Part shown: positions 35,036 through 44,200 of the stretch, piece by piece
How positions within the stretch are numbered: the stretch's first letter is position 1
Layout: each line of letters opens with the position of its first letter
Origin: Actinomadura chibensis NBRC 106107
GTDB taxonomy: Bacteria; Actinomycetota; Actinomycetes; Streptosporangiales; Streptosporangiaceae
DNA length: 64,000 nucleotides
Reading direction: 5' to 3'
Assembly: GCF_001552135.1 (NCBI RefSeq)
Contig: NZ_BCQP01000030.1
Span: 116,847 to 180,846, forward strand
The notes under the pieces: model-generated
Databases searched by the model: none
Told to the model about the DNA's origin: nothing
The model's input: the letters and a program-made list of their open reading frames with translations, nothing else
Program-made: the position numbers and the translations under genes

Positions 35036-37888
35036 TCACGGGTGTCGGCCGCGGTCGGTCGGTAGGCGGGAAGTGGGTCGCCGGTTCCAGGGCTGTGGGC
35101 CGGTGCTCGGTCGGCTTGGTGTCGGTCCGCCGGTGAGGTGGTCGATGCTCCAGGCGATGACTTTGGCGATCGAGTCGGCGTTCTTGAAGACTCGGCTGTT
35201 GGAGATGGCGCGCTGGAGTAGTTGCTCTGGCTGGTGGCCGGCGTCGCGGGCTTTGCGGAGTTTGGCGAGGACGGTTTTCCAGGCTGGGGCGGCGGCGACC
35301 TGGTCTGGTGATGCGATCCCCGGGCGTTGAGGGAGGTGGGCGCGCAGGATGGCGAGGTATGGAGTGTCGGTCCTGTGTAGGGCGTCGCTGAGTTGCCGGT
35401 GGATGGGGTGGGGTAGCGACTCTGCCGAGTCGATCGGTCCGACTGTGTTGGCGGATGCTTGGACAAGGGCGGTGATGTCGATTCCGTTGGTGTGAGCGCG
35501 GTGCAGGAGGTCTTCCAGCGCTGGCGAGTACAGCTGGTCGACCGTGTCGGCCAAGCCGTGGTTGCGTAGTGCGTTGATGAGCAGGGACTGTAGTTGCGCC
35601 CATTTTTCGGGGATCGGGTGGCTGAGGGCGGGAGGCCGGTCGGGGTGTTCGGCGTGTTGGTGGTCGGTGACGCGCTGGTTGATCTGGTCGGCCAGTTCTT
35701 TGGAGAGGGCGCGGTCGGCACCGGGTGCGGGGCGGCCCTGAGGATTGACCCAGGGCGGTGTCATTTTCGTCTCGCGGAGCAGGGTGTGCGGCTGTAGTCC
35801 GGCCTGTTCGGCGGCGTGTAGGGCCGCTGTGAGTTCGGGGGTGCGCAGGTCCGCGTGCATGTCGCCGAACCATTCTCGTGCCGCTTGGTGGATGAGATCG
35901 GCGTAGCGTTCCCCGGCCGGATGCTCCTCTTCGCCGCCCCGCGCGGGTTCGTTGTGCGCGGGTTCGTTGTGCGCGGGCCAGCCCGGGACGTCGTTCACAG
36001 TCCGTGGCCCGTCCGCCGCAGGGGCGGGGGTGTTGAGGCGCTGCTGGATATGGAAGGCCAAAAGATCAGCCAGCGGCAGGCCGGGAACGTGTGGAGCCTT
36101 GCCGATTTCGGCGTTGTCGGCGGCGGCGTGGAGGACGGGGGCGGGGTCGTATCCGGTGTGCTCGGCGCGGTGCAGCATGGTCGCCAGGATCGGGTAGGCG
36201 GGGTCGCTGGTGATCTGGGCGGGGTCGATCAGCCCGCCGAGCGTGGCGTGGACGGCGCGGCGGAGGTCGGGTCGCTGGGCGGCGTCGCGGTCGGGGAAGT
36301 GGTGCACTGGGTCCAGTTGCCAGGCGGCCAGCCGCAGGTGATGGATCGCCCGCTGGGTGGATGCGGCTTGGGCGGTGAGGCGGAGCTGCCGATGCCAGGC
36401 CAGCGCGGCATGCAACGTCTCTACGGAGGTGAGGATGAGCGCGTTGATCGCGGCGATTTCCTGGCGTCGGGTCATTGCTTGGCCGGCGGCGTGCATGGCT
36501 TGGGTGGCACGTCGCAGGCTGGAACTGACCTCGTTGTGGGTGCGTTGGATGGGGACGCGTGCGCCGCGTTCGAAGGCGTGGGCGGCGGCGGTGAGCTGGT
36601 CGCGGATCTGGCCGGGGGCTTGGTCGGCGGCGATGGTGAGCAGGTCGCCCACCGCTTGGGAGTTCGCGGCACGGTGGGCGTCGGTGGCAGCGTTGCGCAG
36701 GGCACTGGAGGGGGCGTCACCGACAGTGTCGCTACCGGTGTCGAATGCTCGCGCCGCTTGTGCCAGCGGACTGACGGCGGCGTTCCAGGCGCGTGTCCGG
36801 GTGTCGCTAGGGCTCGGGCTTGGTGCGCTCGCCGCCGCGTTGGCGTGGGTGTTGCGCGGGGGAGGGACGACTCCTTGCCATCGTTCACGGATACGCGGCA
36901 GCGACAGATCTGGGTCCAGGGTGGACCCGGCGTACCAGATCGGATCCCGGCTGGCGGTGAGATCACCAGGCAGGTGCACCTCGTACCCGGCGGGGACGCG
37001 CTCGCCGCCGGGCGTAGGAAGATCATGGGTGCGCACTCGTACGCCCGCGTCGGCCAACGCGCGGATGAACGCCGGTTCGTCGGCGGCTGCAGCGGCGGCG
37101 CTGCGGACCCGCCTCCTGAGCGTGTCGCGCGCCGACACCGCCCGCGCCCACCCGGCCGCCTGCGCCGTCGTCTTCCTCTCGAATGCACGGGTCGAACCGT
37201 CCACCGGAAGGCGACGCATCAGAGATCCGGTATTCAGGTTTCCGGCTACTGCGTCGCGGCCGAGCCGTTGTGCTTTGCCGAGTTCGGCGCGCGTGGCGCG
37301 GCGGGAGGCGGTCCAGTCCACCGGCGGAGTGGCCGTCAGGCCGTAGCGTTCCTCCAGGCTCCGGCAGGTCTGCCGGAGCCGCAGGTAGTCGTTGCTGCGG
37401 TTGGGCATTTTTCCGTCCATCCGCCGTAGCGTGGCCACGATGTGGATGTGGTCGTCGGCGTGCCGGACCGCGATCCACCGGCATCCCGCCGGGTCGCCCT
37501 TGGGCGCGATCCCGGCCGCGTCGACCAGCTCGCGGGCGGTCTGGTTCCATTCCTGGTCGGTCAGCAGCCGGTCGGTGGGCGCGGTGCGGACCGCGCAGTG
37601 CCACAGGTCCCGGCCGCGGCGGGGGTGGATGACGGTCAGCCGGTCCAGTTCGGCGGCCAACTTCGACAGCCGCACCTGGGCCTCCTCCGGTGAGGCGGCT
37701 GCGGCCGGGTCGTCGACCAGGCCGTCCCACGAGGCGATCAGGTGCGGGTCGTGGTGTTCTTGCGCCCGTCCCGGCCCGTACAAATAGCTCAGCACGTCGC
37801 GCGTCGTGGAACGGCTGTGCTCGGCTCCCGTCCTCGCCGTCCCCGCCTTCTTTTTGGTCTTCTTCTTTCCGATTACCTTGGCGACCAC
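35036..37888 (-). CDS. Relaxase/mobilisation nuclease (MobA/VirD2-like)
   Basis: Protein of 950 aa. The N-terminal ~220 residues form a relaxase domain with DVLSYLYGPGR (candidate active Tyr region) and the metal-binding His motif WIAVRHADDHIHIVATLRR. Basic KKKTKKK follows the GTG start. The rest is a long Ala/Arg/Glu-rich helical region that probably binds partners or DNA. The C-terminus is low in complexity. Relaxases nick oriT and pilot single-stranded DNA. It lies downstream of a palindrome at 38013 and a winged-helix gene. A tandem 17-bp repeat encodes a doubled PAHNE around 35945-35975. Confidence 0.88.
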   Translation of the reverse strand: MVAKVIGKKKTKKKAGTARTGAEHSRSTTRDVLSYLYGPGRAQEHHDPHLIASWDGLVDDPAAAASPEEAQVRLSKLAAELDRLTVIHPRRGRDLWHCAVRTAPTDRLLTDQEWNQTARELVDAAGIAPKGDPAGCRWIAVRHADDHIHIVATLRRMDGKMPNRSNDYLRLRQTCRSLEERYGLTATPPVDWTASRRATRAELGKAQRLGRDAVAGNLNTGSLMRRLPVDGSTRAFERKTTAQAAGWARAVSARDTLRRRVRSAAAAAADEPAFIRALADAGVRVRTHDLPTPGGERVPAGYEVHLPGDLTASRDPIWYAGSTLDPDLSLPRIRERWQGVVPPPRNTHANAAASAPSPSPSDTRTRAWNAAVSPLAQAARAFDTGSDTVGDAPSSALRNAATDAHRAANSQAVGDLLTIAADQAPGQIRDQLTAAAHAFERGARVPIQRTHNEVSSSLRRATQAMHAAGQAMTRRQEIAAINALILTSVETLHAALAWHRQLRLTAQAASTQRAIHHLRLAAWQLDPVHHFPDRDAAQRPDLRRAVHATLGGLIDPAQITSDPAYPILATMLHRAEHTGYDPAPVLHAAADNAEIGKAPHVPGLPLADLLAFHIQQRLNTPAPAADGPRTVNDVPGWPAHNEPAHNEPARGGEEEHPAGERYADLIHQAAREWFGDMHADLRTPELTAALHAAEQAGLQPHTLLRETKMTPPWVNPQGRPAPGADRALSKELADQINQRVTDHQHAEHPDRPPALSHPIPEKWAQLQSLLINALRNHGLADTVDQLYSPALEDLLHRAHTNGIDITALVQASANTVGPIDSAESLPHPIHRQLSDALHRTDTPYLAILRAHLPQRPGIASPDQVAAAPAWKTVLAKLRKARDAGHQPEQLLQRAISNSRVFKNADSIAKVIAWSIDHLTGGPTPSRPSTGPQPWNRRPTSRLPTDRGRHP

Positions 37889-38012
37889 GAGGCGCTCCGT
37901 GCTCGGTGGGCGGGCAGAGCCTGGCTGATCGCGTCCGCGATGGCTCCCACGTTCACGGTGGATTTGCCGTCATTCACTCTTCGAGCATAAGAGCGCCCAG
38001 CCGCGTCGGCAC

Positions 38013-38031
38013 GGTTATGTCTGACATAACC
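38013..38031. promoter_or_regulatory. Perfect 19-bp palindrome upstream of relaxase
   Basis: GGTTATGTC at 38013-38021 and GACATAACC at 38023-38031 form a perfect inverted repeat around one T, in a locally AT-rich spot. It lies 125 bases upstream of the relaxase GTG (37888), in a 540-bp region (37889-38427) without a convincing gene apart from a possible 34-codon leader (37873-37977). It is a likely operator for the relaxase operon or part of oriT. A (CCA)n run follows at about 38078-38097. Confidence 0.6.
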
Positions 38032-38427
38032 CATATCTTGCTCCGTCGCACCGGCAGAGAACGACCGAGAAAAATCTCCACCACCACCACCACCAAGTTT
38101 GTGCCCGCGCCGACCGGCCCACCGACAGCAGATAGCCGATCTGGTCGATCCATTGCCATGGAGTTGCGGCACCGGAGAGTTTCGGGCTCCCGGCTCGTCC
38201 CAGCATCAATCGAGCCGAACCGCCTCAGGGAAAGCCGCTGCCGAGACGCGCTCGACACCCGCCCAGATCTCCCACCGCCAGCGGTCTGATCCTCAAGAAA
38301 TACATCGCCTCGTGATCACTCACAGTGGCGGGCAGGTGCGTAGTCTTCTTCGGATGCCCCGTGGCTCCCCCTCGCCAGATCATTTTCGGTGCGGGTGTAG
38401 CCGGGGCGGAGCGTGCTGGTCTGGGTG

Positions 38428-39447
38428 TTACCGGCGGTGGTGCTTGTCGGCCCAGCAACCGGCGCATTCACCGTCGCTACGGCGCGCTGCTCCGGGATGG
38501 TCGGGGCAGGTGCGAGGGGCGGCTGGAGTCTGGGTGAGGGGCTCTGGGAGCGGAGGGGGCGGCAGTCTGTGCAGTCGGCTGATGATCACCCCGGGGATGT
38601 TGCGGGCCCCGTGCAGGTCCCGGGTGAGTTCGGCGCGGAGCCGGTCGCCGGGCCAACCGTCCTCCAAGGCCCTTGCCACCCACGGAGCAGCGTGCTGGAT
38701 CGCGCTCTCGCTCAGGTTGACCTGCTGCGGCAGCGTCCGAAGAAGATGCCGCGCCTCCTCCACCACCACTTGGCGGGCACGGTCGTCCCAGGTGCTCTCA
38801 CCGCGTCCTGGCACGGCTTCGGCTGTGTTTACGCGTCCCTGGTGGTGGTGGTTTTTATGGTTAAGGTTCTTCTGGTTAGGGTGCGCACACGCGCTCTCCT
38901 GGGATGCGTGTTTACGCACTCGGGTTGTGCGCGTTTGCGCACTGCCGGGAGTTTGCTGGACCGGCCGGTGCGGGCGCGGGCCGCCCTCGTGGTCTGTGAT
39001 CTCGTCGGGCTCCGGGGTGTGGTCCGGTTCAGCCCGCGGGGTGTCGGCCAGCGTACGCGGCCCCTGATAACCGGGCCGGGGTTGCAGATGCAGGACGTAG
39101 AAGTTGCGGGAACGCATGCCCGAGGTCCGGGTGGTGCGTTTGTCGATCGCGCCGACCTCGATAAGTTCGGTGAGGTAACGGTCGATGGTGCGGGCCTGGG
39201 AGAAGCCCATCCGGGCCGCCAGGTTCTGCCGTGAGGGGAACACGACGCGGTCGCCGCGCCGCCGGTTCAGATGCACAGCCAGTTGCCAATACAGCGCCTG
39301 GGCTCTGGCGGAGATGCCGCTGAGCGCCACCCAATCGGGCAGCATCGTCCACGCGCCGGGGCGGGCGATGCCCAAGGGGACGGAGGTCGCGGCATCGGTC
39401 GGGTCGCTGCCGTGTTCGCTGGTCTGGTCCTGCTGGTCTTGGCTCAC
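38428..39447 (-). CDS. Winged-helix protein of plasmid/ICE type (possible replication or regulatory protein)
   Basis: Protein of 339 aa from GTG 39447, which has a near-perfect AGGAGG site 5-6 bases upstream. After a polar start, residues about 35-115 form a winged helix (WTMLPDWVALSGISARAQAL, FPSRQNLAARMGFSQARTI, DRYLTELIEVGAIDKR). The middle is low in complexity with a His/Asn-rich patch. The C-terminus has CPDHPG and CAGCWADKHH, a possible zinc-binding tail. Similar proteins are common on actinomycete plasmids and integrative elements, where they act like DnaD/RepA-type initiators or regulators. Confidence 0.7.
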   Translation of the reverse strand: MSQDQQDQTSEHGSDPTDAATSVPLGIARPGAWTMLPDWVALSGISARAQALYWQLAVHLNRRRGDRVVFPSRQNLAARMGFSQARTIDRYLTELIEVGAIDKRTTRTSGMRSRNFYVLHLQPRPGYQGPRTLADTPRAEPDHTPEPDEITDHEGGPRPHRPVQQTPGSAQTRTTRVRKHASQESACAHPNQKNLNHKNHHHQGRVNTAEAVPGRGESTWDDRARQVVVEEARHLLRTLPQQVNLSESAIQHAAPWVARALEDGWPGDRLRAELTRDLHGARNIPGVIISRLHRLPPPPLPEPLTQTPAAPRTCPDHPGAARRSDGECAGCWADKHHRR

Positions 39448-39724
39448 CGTGTCCTCCTGAAGACCGGAAACCATCGTCGTCCGCCGCACGCGGGGCGCGG
39501 GCGATGGGGCAAGAGGTGCGCGCGGCGCACGCGCCGTGATGTCCGAACCTGGAGCTGCCGGGGAAGAGGGACCTCTGGAAGCCATCGGCTGCGCCTGCAC
39601 ATCGTCGGCTCCCGCCCGTCTCCCGCTGCTATGCGTTCTGGGAGACGGCGCTCTCTGTCTGCATGGTGCTCATCCGCAGGCCCTTCATGATGAAGATCTT
39701 TGGAGGAGTTCAGGCCGTGGCCCT

Positions 39725-39853
39725 TTCTCCTCGTCCGGCGGAAGCCGTCCGCCTCACCGAGCCGAGAGCGCGTTAACCCGCCCGTGAGCGAAGCGGCGGG
39801 CGGGTTGACGCGCGACGGCCGGTGAGGCAGGCTCCGCCGCCGGACGAGGAGAA
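39725..39853. repeat. 129-bp MITE-like palindromic element
   Basis: Perfect 17-bp terminal inverted repeats (TTCTCCTCGTCCGGCGG at 39725-39741 and its complement at 39837-39853) extend inwards imperfectly by ~20 bp (shared GCCTCACCG). In the centre a second perfect hairpin pairs AACCCGCCCG (39775-39784) with its complement (39797-39806). The element sits exactly where the P-loop NTPase copy 3 breaks off in its Walker A motif. The inner hairpin could also act as a terminator. Confidence 0.6.
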
Positions 39854-40368
39854 GGCCCGGCTGCCGACCACCATCACCAGCTGGCTGCCGTGAATGGCGG
39901 CCGCCACCGCCGCGCGCAACCGGTCGTCAAACCCCGGCCGGTCCAGATATGGCGGCAGCACCGGCACCGCCGCCGAGGATGGACTTGTGGCTGCGAAGGC
40001 CTGGTGCACCTCCGGCGTCAGCGCGTCCTGTTCCTCCAACTCGCCGATCACCCGCCCCAGCGGCTTCCCTGCAGGTCGCGCATGATCGGGCAAAGGTCGT
40101 GTGCGTTCGACCCGCGCGGCGCTCACCAGCCGTTCCCGGGCCTTAGCCATGGCCCGAGATTCTGGCCGCACGCCCGGACGAGGTTCTCCAACGTTCTCAC
40201 CCGCGGGAGCGCAGTACCACCAGTGATCAGCGCGTGCACGGTCCCCGCGCCCAACCCGGCGTCGGCGGCCAGGCGATGGATCCCGTGCGGGTACCGCGCG
40301 GCCAGCAGCGCCAGTTGCTCGGCCAGATCCTGACTGGTCGCGATTCGGTCTGGGGCGATCGCCGCCAT
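39854..40368 (-). pseudogene. HTH-P-loop NTPase family, copy 3 (N-terminal remnant)
   Basis: From ATG 40368 (GGGGAG upstream) the frame encodes an XRE-type HTH (LAEQLALLAARYPHGIHRLA, LGAGTVHALITGG, VRTLENLVRACGQNLGPW). A one-base deletion near 40140 then shifts the frame to KARERLVSAARVERTRPL, GKPLGRVIGELEEQDALT, LPPYLDRPGFDDRLRAAVAA and VVG, where homology ends at the MITE-like element. The Walker A GDSSTGKT seen in copy 1 is thus lost. This remnant shows that the family has an N-terminal HTH. Confidence 0.75.
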
Positions 40369-40532
40369 CGGTACTCCCCGACCGTTCGGAAACGTTCGGA
40401 TTCACCTTTACACCCGCCACCTCGATCTGGTCATCCGATCAGGATCGTCCGTTATCGCCCAATCGTCTCGAACCCACACAGCCTCCGGCGCGAGCGTGCT
40501 GTCACCAGCCCCGAACAGGAAGGCACACCACG

Positions 40533-40772
40533 GTGGACGGCATTGCCCGTAACCCTCACCCCAGCGAACCAGGCCAGCGCGGCGGGTGCGGTCCTGGCGA
40601 CTTCGTGCCACGGCAAGTGATCATTGCGGTGGCCTGCGTCGCCGCGGGCGCGGTGGCCGCAGTCCTGGTGTGGCTCGCCCCCGGCATCGGGCCGCCAGTC
40701 GGGGCCGGTGTCGCGGTGACCGGACTGTCGCTGGCGCTCTGCGGACTGTGGCGCGAACGGCACCGGCCTTGA
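40533..40772 (+). CDS. Small membrane protein (79 aa)
   Basis: GTG 40533 has AGGAAGG about 9 bases upstream. Residues 1-27 are polar. Residues about 28-70 hold two hydrophobic segments (VIIAVACVAAGAVAAVLVW and VGAGVAVTGLSLALCGLW) separated by PGIGPP, followed by a short basic tail. The gene is divergent from the HTH-NTPase remnant at 39854-40368, mirroring the pair 12324/10907. No family is recognised. Confidence 0.65.
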   Translation: MDGIARNPHPSEPGQRGGCGPGDFVPRQVIIAVACVAAGAVAAVLVWLAPGIGPPVGAGVAVTGLSLALCGLWRERHRP

Positions 40773-41213
40773 ACTACAGGTCCGATGCGGCCCGGGTGAT
40801 GATGACGATGATCGTGGCGGCGCCGCAGGCTCTCATCGCCGGTCTGGTGACCGGGTTCTTGGGCTGCAAAGGCCCGCCCAGCGTGAGAACCGCGGCGGCG
40901 GGTGAGTGGAGCCAGGTATGACCGGCGGTGTCGCTTCCGCGGCGGCAGACCAGTTGGGGTTGGTCTGGACGGTCGGGTGCCGTGTCGTCGAGCGGAAAGG
41001 CCGAGGTAGCGAAACGAGGCAGTGACATCCCCGGTGCGTTCGCCTCCCACCGGCGTCGCTAGCGGGTGCCGTGAGCGTTGAAAAAGTGGCGCCGGGTCCT
41101 TCTGTGCGTCAAGGGGGAGTAACGGCATCAGGCGGCAAGGCGAAGGCATGGGGGTTGGCCGCCGCAGAGGCGCACATCTACAGGAGAGCTTTCGGTCGCT
41201 CTACGCTGAGAGT
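40773..41213. other. Region upstream of the Avs-like gene
   Basis: About 440 bp with no convincing gene. A minus-strand frame at 40774-41028 has no motif or clear start. The promoter of the large defence gene should lie here. ATG 41148 is in frame with that gene and could extend it by 22 residues. Confidence 0.4.
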
Positions 41214-44200
41214 GTGACACCCGTGACGCAGCTACCTGAGATCAACTGGCACCAGATCCGCGGCAAGGCACCGTCGGGATCACGTCGTGACGGGTTCGAG
41301 GAACTCTGTAACCAGTTGATGATCTACGGCGGCTTGGTCACGTGGCCGGAGGGCACTGCGTTCACCACGTTCGGGAATCCCGATGGGGGTCGAGAGGGGC
41401 GGGGTGAACTGCCGGGCGGGGCGACCTGGGCGTGGCAGGCGAAGTACTTGTTCACTCTTGACGCCGATGCGTTCACGCAGATCGACAAATCCATTCGCCG
41501 TGCTTTGATCACCGAGCCCAAGCTTGAGCGATACTACGTGCTCTTGCCTTACAACCGTCCTGGGGGTGATACCGCCAAGGCGAAGAGCGCATCGACCAAA
41601 TGGAACGAGCACGTCACGAAATGGGAAAACGAGGCAGCGGCAGCCGGTAGGACCGTGACGTTCAAGTATATCGGCGAAACCCAATTGAACGAGTGCTTGC
41701 TCCAGCCATCGCAGGTCGGGCGACTGCGCTACTGGTTTGATCTGGACGTTTTCATGGGGGACCGGTTCCGCGAGATTGCGGCACGGGCGGAGGCCGACGC
41801 GGACGGCCGATACAGCCCTGACCTGAACGTCGAACTTCCGATCGCCGCCGTCTTCGACGGGCTCGCCCGTACTCCCGCCTTCGAATACGAAATCCGGGCC
41901 ATGCTGGCCCCTCTCCGTGAGGCCAGAGGCACCTATGGCCTGTCGCTGCCCGAAACACGGCCGGAGCTGTTCAGGCCTGCTATCACGGCGCTGGACGAAT
42001 GCCTCGACCGGCTCGACCAAGTGGTCACTAAAGCCGCCTCGCAGGCGCGCGAGCCGGATGGCGCGCTGCCTGACCTTGGTCCCGCCATTGAGGCCGTCTG
42101 GGACCCCGTGGAGAACGTCTCCGGCCTGCTCCGGCAGCACTGCCTTCACGACCGCCTCTACATCGGCAATGCTGGCAGCCTGTACGCCCAGCTTGCGGCG
42201 ATCCGCTCGGCGGTCACCGGATTGGAGCGGCTCCGTACCAGCCGGGGGTGGCGCAGTTTCGCGGCCACCGCGGTCCTGGTGACCGGCACGGGCGGTGCGG
42301 GAAAGACCCACCTGCTGTGCGACCTCGCCAGGAACCGCGCGGCGAACGGCCTGCCCACTCTCATCGCGCTCGGTGAGCAATTCGAACGCGGGCCCGTCGA
42401 CGTGGAACTCTGTAGGCTCATAAGGTTCCACAGCCCAGCCGACCAGCTGCTGGCCACCTTCGACGTCGCTTGCCAGGCGGCTGGTGAGATCGGTCTGATC
42501 ATCATCGATGGGCTGAATGAGCCGACCAACCGGGGGCTGTGGAACAGGCACCTGAATAGCTTCCTCGACGACGTCGCCAAGTTCCGGCATATCCGGCTCG
42601 TCCTGTCCTGTCGCAGTGAGTTCCTCGCCGACACGTTGTCGCCGGCAATGCAGAGGCGACTTCTGGCTTTCCAGCACACCGGTTTCGAGGAAGTGCCGCG
42701 TGACGCGGTGCGGCAGTTCCTCGACTGGTACGGCATTGTGCGGCCCTCGTTCCCGATGTTGGACCCGGAGATCACAAACCCGCTGTTCCTCAAACTCCTG
42801 TGCACGGCTCTGCAGACTCGCGGCGAGCAGAGCTTTCCGCGTACCGGTATCGGAACGACGTGGATCTACGAAAGCTTCCTCGACGCGATGGACACCCGGC
42901 TCTCGGCCGAGGAGCGCTGTGACTATGACCCGAGCGGCGCACTCGTCCGAAAGGCGATAGAGCAGATCGCGGCTGCCATGCATGCCCGGGGACGCAGACT
43001 GCCCAAGGCTGAGGTGGAAAGGATTACCTCCGCCCTGCTCCCAGACCGCGGATGGAGCCGCAGCCTGCTCAACGGTCTGCTGAAGGAAGCGATCCTGGCG
43101 GATCTCTCGATTGATGGCACGGACTACGTCAGGTTCGGGTATGAGAGGCTCGGGGACATCGCACTGGCCAAGCTCATCGCAGCGCATGACCTTGATGAGG
43201 TGAGGACCGAAACGAGCCGGATGTCCGAGCAGTGGTGGGCACACGCCGGGGTCCTGCAAGCCATGGCCGCGGTCCTGCCCGAAACATACGGCGTCGAGTT
43301 GGTCGACGTGCTGCAGATCTCACCGGACGAATACCACCCCAGAGCCTTCACCGACTTCCTGCTCAGTGTCGCTTGGCGCAGACCCGACGCAGTCAGTGCT
43401 GGCACGGTGCAGATCCTTACGAAGCTCCAGCGCAACCCGGACTTCACCGACCAAGCCAACAACACGGTTCTGCAAGTCGCCACCGTCCCAGGCCACCCAC
43501 TCAACGCCGAGTGGCTCCACCAGCAACTCGCTGGCTCCACCCTCCCCGAACGCGACGCGACCTGGTCCTACTTTTGTGATCGGCAGGACGAGATCGACGG
43601 TCACCTTCCCGGCCTGATCGACTGGGCATGGTCCGAAGCCAGCGCCGAGGCCAGCGACGAGACCCGCCATCTCGCGGCCCTCACACTCTGCTGGGCACTG
43701 TCCTGTTCACACCGGCCCACGCGCGACAACGCCACCAAAGCGATCATCGCGTTGCTGGAGCCGGCACCGCACCTCTACAAGCCGATCCTGCAGAGCTTCA
43801 CCGACAGCGGCGACGACTACATCGAGGAACGGCTATTGGCAGTCGGCTGCGGCATCGCCCAACGCACCCTCACCCCGAACACTGCGACGCGCGCCGCTGA
43901 GGCGGTCCTGGACTTCACCCTAAGACGCAGCTATTGGCCACAGAATTACCTCAGCCGCGACTACGTGCGGCGTGCCTTCGATGCAGCTCTGGAACACGGC
44001 TGGCGGCCGGACATCGAGGACCTGGCCGCCCAAGTCCACCCGCCCTACAACTCAGACTGGATCGCCCCGCAGCTCTCCCAGGCCGAGATCGAGGAACTGG
44101 CCGGGCCGCCGAACCATCAGTACAGCGCCATCCACCACCCAGTGATGTCCGGCTTCGACGATTTCCGTAAATACGTGGTCGAATCTCTGATCCATCGCTT

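Noticed and set aside
37974..38258. 95-codon minus-strand frame upstream of the relaxase as a MobC
   Set aside because: It lacks MobC-like sequence and crosses the palindrome at 38013.
41280..43259. Long minus-strand frame opposite the Avs-like gene
   Set aside because: No motif is present, and the plus strand shows a complete nuclease-STAND protein.
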